Made by a program: the position numbers and the translations under genes
In this document: positions 20,066 through 32,000 of the stretch, one piece after another
Position numbering within the stretch: position 1 is the first letter of the stretch
Layout: each line of letters opens with the position of its first letter
Notes under the pieces: model-generated
What the model was told of the DNA's origin: nothing
The model's database searches: none
The model's input: only the letters and a program-made list of their open reading frames with translations
Assembly (NCBI GenBank): GCA_019096065.1
Contig: JAGUCH010000008.1
Coordinates: 5,001-69,000 of the forward strand
DNA length: 64,000 bases
From: Paracyclopina nana
Taxonomy: Eukaryota; Arthropoda; Copepoda; Cyclopoida; Cyclopettidae
Direction: 5' to 3'

Positions 20066-23000
20066 TCAAATCATTTCATCGGGGCCTTGGAATTCAGCCA
20101 GGGCTTTCATCGGATTGGCAGGTTTGCGTTGAGATCCACGCCTTACTTTGGCCTTGACTTCATCCGGAGAATCCCTGCGTACCAAAGGCTTCTTTTCGGG
20201 TGCCCTCATCTTCCAGACGACTGGTGGCTTCTTGCCCCGCTTGCCCTCATTGGCTGCCAGGGTTGGGTATTTGGTGCTGGCCACATACGAAGACTTCACT
20301 GTGGAGACAACGGCATTCATCAGATTTTTCGCAGTCTGGATCAAGCTTGTCGCTGAATCCAGGCCAGAGACAACCAGTTCCCCGGTCACGTTTTGCTGCA
20401 CATCAGCTTTGACCTGCAAGCAAAAACAGAATTAAATCATCCACATACGTAAACCTTGTACTGATTGAATTGTTACAGAATGATATCATCCATATATGTA
20501 AACCTTATACTGATCGAAGCCAAAAAAAGAATTAAATGATCGACATATGTAAGCCTTGTACTGATTGAATCCTTACAGAATTAAATCATCCACATACATA
20601 AATCTTGTATTAATTGAAGCCTTACCCTGGATGTGATATTGAGTTGGTGGCAAAGCGTGTCAATCTTCTCGAGGTAGCCCAACAAGTCCTTTTTGGTCTC
20701 CGATTCCGGACACATGTCAGCAATGGTTCGGGCAAAGGTGTCCAGTTTCTTGCCAGCCTCAGAGATCTTCTTCGCTGCCTCGATGACTGCCATGGTGGTT
20801 TGTAATGGTCCCTTTCCCCTCGTGAAGTCGGTCATCTCCATCATAATCATGCACATGTGTTTGGCCAAGACGATGATGTCGTTGCCATTGTCATCCCATT
20901 TCGATACCTCAATGTCAAACTTCCTCTTCTCCACTCGGAAGACTTCAACTTGTTCGGCAATTTTAGCCCGGTCCTGCTCAGGGAGTTTCTTCATCGCTTC
21001 CCTCGCTGTGGTGACCCCAGCGATTTCCGGATACTCGTCCACAACGGTTGGAAGTGGCAGAGTGGAGTCTGGCCTCGAACCAATCGTTGAGGCCATCTCG
21101 GTTTCCATTTCAGCCTCGTCCGAATCGAATTGAGGGGCTCGGTTCATTTGCACCGTTCTCCTAAGCTCACAAACCGCCTCATAGACAAAACCAGCCATGC
21201 CAAGGAAGTCTTCTTCTCTTATTGGGACATTGTTCATTATCGCTTCAATCTAAGCAAAAAGAGAACAGTTTAAAACATTGCTAGGTTATTGTTAGTAAGT
21301 AATGTTACCTTTTCAGCAAGATTAGGCACTGCTTGTGACCGCAGCAGGTTGACAGTGTCCATGACTCGTTCGGTGTAGTAACCGGGCTCATAGTTGTCCA
21401 TTTCTGCCATGACAACCGCACAGATGCGAGCAGATCGTCCACGTATGGCACCGAAGGCCCGGTCCACATTGTCAAAGTCTCCGTGGTGGAAGGCTGCCAC
21501 GCAGGCATTGACATCCTCCAGGATGTGGTTTTCGGAGACGGCCAAAAAGTCATCAATAGTGGTGATATCATCAACAGCATCGGTCAGAATTCGCACCTGG
21601 TTGATCCAGGCATCCGCAAAGACCTCCATGTTCTCCTGAGCTGCCCGAGAGGTATGATGGGAGGCCAAGATTTGGGCAGCGTACACAACCTATGTTATAA
21701 AGACATTGGAATAGGCAACCACAATCCGGAATGAATAGTTAGTGTTACCTGAGGACACAAGTTTTCGATTTGAGAGGCTGCATAGCGAACCATTTTCACC
21801 CCATCCTCATTGTTCGACATTGAGCATGCCAAATTGGCCACTTCAACCAACTTGTGGGCATGCTCGGTGAACATGAGCGCAAACTCTCCAACCTCCTTTG
21901 CATGCCCTTGTCTGGCTGCCTCGAAAAGGAGGAGCAGGGGATTGTCAGCCTCGAGAAAGGAGTCAGACACATGATCCACCACCGCTTTCCTTAGCTGCTT
22001 CCTCAAGATTCTTGTCTTCGAAAGCATTCGGTCAATGGCATCATTCAAATGTTCTGACTTGGATTTGCCAACATTGTCCATGTACTCACCGAGCAAATCT
22101 TGCAAGGCTTGTCGCACAGAGTTACCCGCAGCCACAATTCTCTCTTTCCTATCATCTCTAGTGCAGCTGGAACACAAGAAAAGGTTGAAATCAGGTCCAG
22201 ATGACTCAGAATGGATTGTGAACTAGCAAATTATAATTAGCTTAGTGTTGAAAATCAGTACCTGGAGTCAGCGAGGATTGCAGCTCCAGAAATGATGGTT
22301 TCAAGGCTCTCCTCGAGGGATTTCCTATGAGCAGCTTCATTATAATGCAAAGGATTAATGATGATGGAAGCATCAAAGTCATCGAGGGCAGCTGCCAACT
22401 CTCCGGGTCCTTCGAATGAAACCTGACCTCCAGCGGGGTAATTCCCATTCGCTACCTCAGACATGGTTCTCACCGCTTCACACATCTGTAAGGAGAAATA
22501 TGAGATCATCCATGTAAATCATCTAAATTCAATAGGCTTACTTGTCGCATGACAAAGTCTCTGTTGGCTTTCGCAGCTGCCAACTCCGGATGCTGGACAT
22601 GAGCTTTGGAGGCTGTCATCAGCATGGTTGAATGCTTCTTTAGGACTGCCCTAGCAGCTGCCAAATCATCCCTTAAGGCAGGATCACGAAGCTCATGCTG
22701 CCTCTTTGCAGCTTGAGCCATCAAGTCTTGAGCGCTCAAGTTGAAGGCATTCATGGAGTTCAGCAACTCAGCCTCAGAGTTGACATTCTTGAGGTTGTTC
22801 AAGTCTTCCTCAACCTGCTTCAACTTCTTCAGCAATAAGTTGACATCGATGATGTCTGCCAGAATAAGTAGCCTGGTGACAGCAGATAGCAAATTTCGAG
22901 CAGCCTTCACCTGGAAATACAAAGGAAAAAAAATTAGAAGATTATGTTTAATTTCAGACTTATGCACTGAAAGCAAAAAGGGAATATTTCTACCAAGTCT

Positions 23001-26000
23001 CAAGACATTAAACTTTGATTTGACCAAGTTGGTAAGTCAAATAATGGCTTTGAGTGACAAATAGGAAAAGTGCGATAACACTTCAGTATTCCCCACATAA
23101 TTCATCACATAAATGAGATTTGTGCTACTAACTTAAAACTTTGATTTGATTCGGTGGTTATGATAAATTTCAGTATTATGCACTGAAAGCTCAATAGATA
23201 TATTTTTATAAAGTCTCATTACATGAGACTTTGATTTTACTAAGCTGTAAAGTCACATAATGGCTTACAGCGACAAAAAAGCAAAAGAGCGATAAAACTT
23301 TAAATATCACTTAATGATGTAGATGAACGTCACATAAAGTGGTGGCATTTGTGTAGCTTATTCAGACTAAGCTCCATCATTTGGCTAATATTAGACATTG
23401 AGAAATATTTTGCTTATGATGTTCAATTTCAGTTTAATGCACTGAAAGCCAAAAAGAGATATTTGTATCAAGTCTCATTTAAAGAAACCTTGATTTTGAC
23501 AAGTTGTGAAGCCACAAAATGGCTTTCAGCGACAAAAAGCTAAAGTGCGATAAAACTTTTCATAGATGAACGTCACATAAAGTAGTGGCATTTGTGTAGC
23601 CTATTCAGACTACACAATATGGCAGCCATTAGAGAGATGAAACAAGCTTATGCAAGTCACGTTTTCGCCTTCATCCCCATTTTTTCCCCATTACTTCACA
23701 TGCTCAGCATTTGTAGCTGACACCTTTTAGGTTGAATGTGATTACCAATCTTTATTTTCCCAGAAAAAATAGGAGCCCTGGTCAATAATGGATGAAGAAG
23801 GGTCATAAGGCTGACCCTTTTCTTCTACTACAAAAGAGCATAGATCATTAAAAGAAGTGCACAAAATGACCCATTTTATGCCTTTCATGCTTGCTTTTCT
23901 TTATAAAGAAAAGCATTTACAAGGTTGGCAACTCAAGTGTTTATTAACAATGAAACCAAAAGTAGGACAACAAGAAAGCCCTTCAAAACAATTGCCAACT
24001 TTGGTAGGAAGATAAGCCAAGTTTTGCAAAAAATCCTGCAGACTTTCTGCCAGACAACTTTTGCTTAATATTCTGCAAATGCTCACACATCTGCAGTGCC
24101 AAAGGCAAAAGTTGCCCTTTCTGCCCACTAGAGGGCAGCACATGAAAAAAATAAGTAAAAACATCACATTTAGTTATAAAGTGCCCTATAAAGTGCTGCT
24201 CGGTTTTTAGTTGCTATGTCTGAGGTTCAAATCCAAGTCATGCCTTAATTCTTCTGATTTCTTAATCAGGCTTAAATTATGTTGAGTCCTGAAATGGCAG
24301 CCAAATATCATTAAGTTTCCATAGCTCAATGGTTTGAACATTGGAATGCCAATCCAACTGTCTGAGGTTCAAATCTGGCTAGTTCCTCTTTTTTATCTAA
24401 CTTCTTTGGAATTTGGACTAGCTCAATGGAATATGAGGGGCATACAATTACTTTGAATCCCTCAAATTTGATTCCAGGGCCATTTTAAAGTATTTAATAT
24501 CCCCTTAAATGTTTAGAAAGAACTGTGTCTTAAAAATGAATAATGATGTGCTTTTCTGAGTAAACAAACTCAGGGCAAAAGAGAAAGCTTTTATTACTTT
24601 TTTGGCCCCAGTCAAGGAACCAGGAAGAACATGGTTATAACAGTAAGGGCACAGCGGGGTAACCACTAGGGGAATCTTACTCGAAGGGGGATGTCTCACA
24701 GCTTTCCCCACTGTGCTAGTTAGGGAGTTTGTCCAACCCTAGCCATTGGCAGTTTCCTTGTCTTGCCCTCCCCCCTTGCTTTGCTTAACTTGGCAATATT
24801 GATCGGTCACATCTCATCAGGGAAGGGGGAAAAGATGCTTATTTGAAGGGAGGACAGATCAATCTCCTTACATTTTCCCCACCCTCGCTTTTCTTTAATG
24901 GAGATTTCTTCTACCAAAATGGGTATTAGCATGATAGTGTTACTATTTGTAGTTAACACCTAGTGCATAGTGGCAGGGAACGTCATTGGATTATAGACCA
25001 CGTGCTGTAATTTTGTTGGTAAACAAAGAGCGCACTTGGATTGTTGAGGGGTGTACACAACATATTTGCCCTTAATCACAAATGGCAGCATTAAATATTG
25101 AAGAAAAACCAATCATGCTGTGAATCTAGGCCAGGCCATTTGACCTTAATGCACTGAAAACGTGTGTTCCTTCACGAACATGCGGGTTATCCTTGCGCTT
25201 CATTATGGTGAAAGACTGATACGGGCTTTCCAATTGCACTTGATCAAATCTTCAAGTTGGTTTCTTAACAAATAGTAAAGAATGAAATGATAGCTAACAT
25301 ACTATAAACATTACTTTGATCATTTTCTGACGGGAATCATTCATCGTTAACTTACGGATTCAACGTTTCCTTGTTAATTAAAGAGAACATACGGATTGTT
25401 GAGCGATGTTACTCATAAATATGCCCTTAACACCAAATGGCAACATGACTTATTGACAAAATACCAATCATCCAGTGAATCTAGGCCACGACACTTGTCC
25501 TTAATGCTCTGGAAACGACTGATCCTTCGTTTACAAGTGAATTATGCGTACCATGGTTTGCCTTTTGGTGGAGCTGCATGGATCAGCTGCAAATTCTCGG
25601 GCTGCCAAAGACATGGCCTCGCCTGTGGTGCGAACACTCTGAACAGCCTCAATCATTTCCTGCTGGATTTCCGGATTCTCAGCTGCAATTTGTTGGCCTC
25701 TTTCAACAAAGTTGGCTGTTGCCCTTTCAACAGCTGCCACAAGGACATGGGCCCTTTTGGACTTGCCCTTTTTCTTCTGTGGTGACTTGGAGGCCACCAA
25801 TGTTGTGACCTGAAATTTTGGGCTTGCATGACTTGCATAAAGAAAGTAAACAAAATATTATGCACCACATAATACTGCTGCAATGGCCTTGAGTCACATT
25901 ATGTGCATGTGGAATTAATTGGAATAATATTATTCTTTAGCTTGTTATTATATTATGAAAATAAAAGATGCAAGTCATTTGTTTACTTTAGCATTGAATT

Positions 26001-29000
26001 TCAGCTTGGGAAACTGACAACAAATTAGGAAGTTGATGATTGAGTCCCATTGTTTTGATATTTGATTTGAAAACATAGACAGCTGTGTCATAACATAGAC
26101 ATGCCATCTACCGACAATTTTGAAGAAACACTTGGGAGTTGAGCTCAAAATCTAGTTTAATTTTGATGAGTTCAGTAACTTTTTTTAATGCGACAAATTA
26201 TTATAAATGGTTACGTTTAATTTGTTTTAACAGACTGATTTTTCATCGCGGGGCTTCGTTTGATACATCGATTCGGGTTTGATTTTTCAATTTTGGGCCC
26301 AAACCCCTTGTCACCATGTGGTTTGATGGGGTTTCAAGTTTGGCGGCCCCCAGGATGCTCTAAGGGGGTCAAATGGGGCCTGGTCTTATCAGCTGATTGA
26401 AACAAGGCAAATCTTTGCGGGGGCGTGGCTGGAGGAGTGGAGGGCAGCCAAAATCAACTATGCCCCAATTCTTGAGGCCCCTGGGGGGTGTCCAGATGTC
26501 AGGGGAAAAAAGTTGGAAAAAGTCCTCGGCAAGGCCAAAAAAAGCCAAAATTTGCATTTTCGGACCCAACTTTGAGGCCGATTATCTCCAAAGGCTACGG
26601 ATGGATTTTGGATTTTTTTGCTCCAAATGGCAGATAAAGATCCAAATTAGTACCAAGAAAAAATTTGGGATGGTGTTATTCCTCGTTTGTCTGCTACGAG
26701 CTCTCAAAGTTGGACAAAATTCACTTTTTCACAGTAGTAACAAAATGGCTACTTTTCTTCTGTCAAAAATTCTCGATTGGTCACAGTGGCCAAGTTGATG
26801 GCTGGAGTGTGGGCCATTTGGTCTGGAGGACACCTCTAGGGTCTCAGTGGTTGGTATCAGGTCCAACTTCCTTGGTAGGGCTAGGCCAGGCCCAGCCAGG
26901 AGCCTTGGAGCCGAGCCATCGCGACGGCCATTTCGATTCAGTGGCAATTCCAAGGGCCTTGCTGCCAATTCTGGGGACAGATTGTTGACCATTTGGCCTT
27001 GATCACTCCTTTAGGGTCCCAACAGATGATTTCAAGGCTAACAGTCAAGGTACAGCAAGGTCAGCTTGATCCAGGGGGCTCGGAGTTCACTTGTGGCATT
27101 GGTGATTTGGCTACAGAAAGTCTTCGAGGGCCTCGATGGCCAAGTTCTCTGATCAGGTGAGGATTTTTTGAGCTGTATCACTCCTTTGGCATCCCATGAG
27201 ATGATTTCAAGTTCAACTTTGATGGTGATCATCAGCTGACTGCTTCCAGGGCTACCAGAGCTTATTTGCCAACTCAGCTGCCAATGGTTCAATGAAAGGC
27301 AGCATGGATCACAGCCAAGACCAAGGTTGGAAAGTGGATTTTTTAGGCTGAATCAACTCAAATGGATGCAAGGAGATGAAAGAAAGTCTATTTTTCATGG
27401 TGTTATGCTCCCTTCTTCAACCAGGAGTGCCAAAGTTTCGTATGAACAAAAATTGAAAATAAATTCAATAAAGAGCTCTTTTGATTGCAGCCAAGATGAG
27501 CAATGGCAAGTCACTTTTTTGCTCCAGCTCAGCTCAGGGGGTGCCAAAGAGAATTTAGAAGGTGTAAACTTTCAGGTGTTGTGCACCTTTCATGGTTCTG
27601 GATGCGCAAAACTTTCATGTGATAGCCAGAGCTCAAATAATAACAACTGCTACTCACGGATGAAAAAGGCTCGCGCTCGACAAATCGCGGATTGAACTTG
27701 ACTTTTTTGGTCCAGCTCAACTCCATTGGTGCCAAAGAGGCTGTGGAATGTGAAAAATTTCGGGTGTTCTCCATTTTTCATGATTCTGGACTGGGCAAAG
27801 TTTTATGGAGTGATGGCCACTATTATACTATATGCTGCTACTCGCGGATGAAAATGGGCTCGCGCTCGACAAATCGCGGATTGAACTTGACTTTTTTGGT
27901 CCAGCTCAACTCCATTGGTGCCAAAGAGGCTGTGGATTGTGAAAAATTTCGGGTGTTCTCCATTTTTCATAACACCTGAAATTTTACACCTTCTAAATTC
28001 TCTTTGGCACCCACTGAGGTGATCCAGGCGAGTTCCATCCGTGAATTTTTGAGCGCGAAGCGTTTTCCGTTTGCGAGTAGCAGTTGTTATGGGTCCTACT
28101 AAAAGGCACACAATGCCCACAATTGGCACACAATGCCCACAATACCCACAAGGCACACAACCGGCACACAATTACTAAAAGACACACATCGAGTTAAACA
28201 ATAAAAATTTTATGAATTCTAAAAGAAAGTTTTTAGCTTAGAAATGTGCCAAATATAAAAGTACCTTTTTAAAAATACAATGAATCACAATTTAGCTAAT
28301 ATTATTAAGCATAAGATAATTTGATGCAGCTTCCAAAATGTAAAAAAAAATTTCTGACTTTCCTTTGCACACAATGATGGCACACATTGGCGCACAATGG
28401 CACACAAAATTAACAACCCAGGCACATGATCCAATTAGTTTGCTTTTTTACTCCATGTGTGCCTTTTAGTAATTGTGTGCCATCATGGCACACAATGGCA
28501 CACAATGGCACACAATGGTACACAATGGCACACAAAGGCACACAAAGGCACACAAAGGCACACAAAGGCACACAATGGCACACAATGGCACACAATGGCC
28601 CACAATGGCCCACAATGGCTCACAGTTGCACATAATGGCACACAATGATGGCACACAATGGTACACAATGGCCCACAATGGCGCACAATGATGGTACACA
28701 ATGGACGGTTGAAACGGCAGCCTTTTTACAACACACGACATAAGGCTTGCTGCAAATCAAAGTCAGAAAATTATTGCATTTACATTTTCTGGCATTGCTT
28801 TGCTGAGATAATGCCAAAATTCCGGCAATTACAGCTAAATCAATTGTTTCAATTGTTGTTAACAACAAAAGCACATATTGGCACACAATGATGGCACACA
28901 TCGGCACACAATGGCACATAATGGCACACAATGGCACACAACGGCACACAATGATGGAAAACTAATAGCACACTTTTGTTTTTAGCTTAGCTGTGTGCCA

Positions 29001-32000
29001 AATATGAAATTAGCTTTTAAAATTATAAAGAATAATAATTTGGCTTTTATTATTTAATTGAAAAAAAAGATACTTTGGGAGAGCTTCCAAAAATGTAAAC
29101 AGAATAATTTATAATTAATAATAGCTGAGATAATGACATAATTACCGCTAAATCCATTGTTTTCAACAACCCAAGCACATGATCCAATTAGCTTGCTTTT
29201 TTACTCTTTGTGTGCCTTTTAGTAATTGTGTGCCATCATGGCACACAATGGCACACAATGGCACACAAAGGCACACAATGGCACACAATGGGCCACAATG
29301 ACACACAATGGCTCACAATTGCACATAATGGCACACAATGGCCCACAATGGCGCACAATGATGGCACACATCGGCACTCAATGTCACACAATGGCACACA
29401 ATGGCACACAATGATGGAAAACTAATAGCACACTTCTGAGACCACTTTTGTGACCACTTTTGTGACCACTTTTGTGACCACTTTTGTGACCACTTTTGTG
29501 ACCACTTTTGTTTTCCACTTTTGTGACCACTTTTGTGATTACTTTTCTGACCACAAATGGCTCACAATGACGGCACACAGTGGCTCTCGATGATGGCACA
29601 CAATGGCAGACAATGGCACACAATGGCATACAACGGCACACAAAGGCACACAATGGCACACAATGGCACGCAATGGAAGGTGGTTGCCTGTTTTTAGCTA
29701 AGCTGTGTACCTAATATGAAATTAGCTTTTAAAGTTATAAAGAATTATAATTTTGTGTAATCTTATTTTACAAAAAATAAAGATAATTTGATGCAGTTTC
29801 CGAAAATGTAAAAAAAAATGATTTTCTGACTTTGCTTTGCTGAGATAATGCCAAAATTCGGGCAATTACCGCTGAGACCTTAGTGTGCTTGTTGTGTGCC
29901 AACATGAAAGTTGCTTTAAAAAATACAAAGAATTGATATTCGGCTTCCACTATTTAACATAAAATAAAGATAATTTGATGCAGTTTCCGAAAATGATAAC
30001 TGAATAATTTTCTGATTTTGTTTTCCTGAGATAATGCCAAAATTCGGGTATTATGGCTGAGACCGTAGTGTGCTTGTTGTGGGCCAACATGAAAGTTGCT
30101 TTTAAAAATACAAAGAATTAATATTCGGCTTCCACTATTTAACATAAAATAAAGATAATTTGATGCAGTTTCTGAAAATGAAAACTGAATAATTTTCTGA
30201 TTTTGCTTTGCTGAGATAATGCCAAAATTCGGGTATTATGGCTGAGACCGTAGTGTGCTTGTTGTGTGCCAACATGAAAGTTGCTTTTAAAAATATAAGG
30301 AATTAAAATTTGGCTTTCACTATTGACATAAAATAAACATAATTTGATGCAGCTTCCGAAAATGTAAACTGAATAATTTTCTGTTTTTGCTTTGTTCAGA
30401 TAATGCCAAACTTCGGGCAATTACCGCTGAGACCGTAGTCTGCTTGTTGTGTGCCAACATGAAAGTTTCTTTTAAAAATACTAAGAATTAAAATTCGGCT
30501 TTCACTATTTAACATAAAATAAAGATAATTTGATGCAGTTTCAGAAAATGTAAAAAAATAATTTTCTGACTTTGCTTTGCTGAGATATTGCAAAAATTCG
30601 GGCAATTACCTCTGAGACCTTTGTGCGCTTGTTGTGTGCCAACATGAAAATTGCTTTTAAAAATTATAAAGAATTAAAATTTGGCTTTTGTTATTTAACA
30701 AACAATAAAGATAATTTGATAATTTTGATAATTTTGAAACCTAACTTCCATTATTGGACTTTGATTTGCTGAGATAATGCCAAAATTCGGGCAATTAATC
30801 CAATGTTGCTAAAGTATCACACAACCCAAGCACACAATGGCTCACAATGGCCCACAATGGCACACAATGATGGCACATAATGGCACACAACGGCACACAA
30901 TGGCCCACAATGGCACACAATGGCACACAATGGCCCACAATGGCACACAATGATGGCACACAATGGCACACAATAATGGCACACAATGGCACACAACGGC
31001 ACACAATGGCCCACAATGGCCCACAATGGCAGTAATTGCCCGACTTTTTGCATTATCTCAGCAAAGCAAAGTCAGAAAATTGATTTGTTTACATTTTCAG
31101 AATTAAATTTGCACAAAAAAGTCACAAGAGTGGTCACAAGAGCAGTCGCAAAAGTGGTCTTAAAAGTGTGCTATTAGTTTGCCATCATTGTGAGCCATTG
31201 TGATCCATTGTTTGCCTTTGTGTGCCATTGTGTGCCATTGTGTGTCTTTGTGTGTCATTGTGTGCCGTTGTGTGGTATTGTGTGCCGTTGTGTGCCATTG
31301 TGTGCCATTGTGTGCCATCATTGTGTGCCATTGTGTGCTTTATTTGTTAACAACAATTGATTTAGCTGTAATTGCTTGAATTTGTGCATTATCTCAGCAA
31401 AGCAAAATCAGAAAAATAATTTGAAAACATTTTTGGAAACTGAATCAAATTATTATTACTTTAGTTACATAGTGAAAGCCAAATTTTAATTCTTTGTTGT
31501 GTGCCATTGTGTGCCTTTGTGGGCCATTGTGGGCCGTTGTGTGCCATTGTGTGTCTTTGTGTGCCATTGTGGGCCATTGTGTGCCATCATTGTGGGCCAT
31601 TGTGTGCTTTATTTGTTAACAACAATTGCTTTTGCTGTAATTGCCTGAATTTTTGCATTATCTCAGCAAAGCAAAGTAAGAAAAATAATTTGTTTACATT
31701 TTTGGAAACTGCATCAAATTATCTTTATTTTATGTTTCATAGTGAAAGCCAAATTTTAATTCCTTTTATTTTTAAAAGCAACTTTCATGTTGGCACACAA
31801 CAAGCACACAAAGGTCGTAGCAGTAATTGCCCGAATTTTTGCATTATCTCAGCAAAGCAAAGTCAGAAAATTAATTTGTTTACATTTTTGGAAACTGCAT
31901 CAAATTATCTTTATCTTTATTAAATAGTGAAAGCCATTGTGTGCTATTGTGTGCCGATATGTGCCATCATTGTGCGCAAATGTGTGCTTTTTTTGTTAAC

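Noticed and set aside
20087-22226. Plus-strand open frames of 60-146 codons across 20-22 kb
   Set aside because: Antisense shadows of alpha-catenin exons.
28100-30790. CRISPR-like array of repeats and spacers
   Set aside because: Eukaryotic sequence, units directly adjoining and variable, no constant repeat with unique spacers.
28410-31053. Cys/Val/Pro- and His/Asn/Gly-rich open frames
   Set aside because: Translations of the 10-bp GGCACACAAT blocks inside the foldback element.
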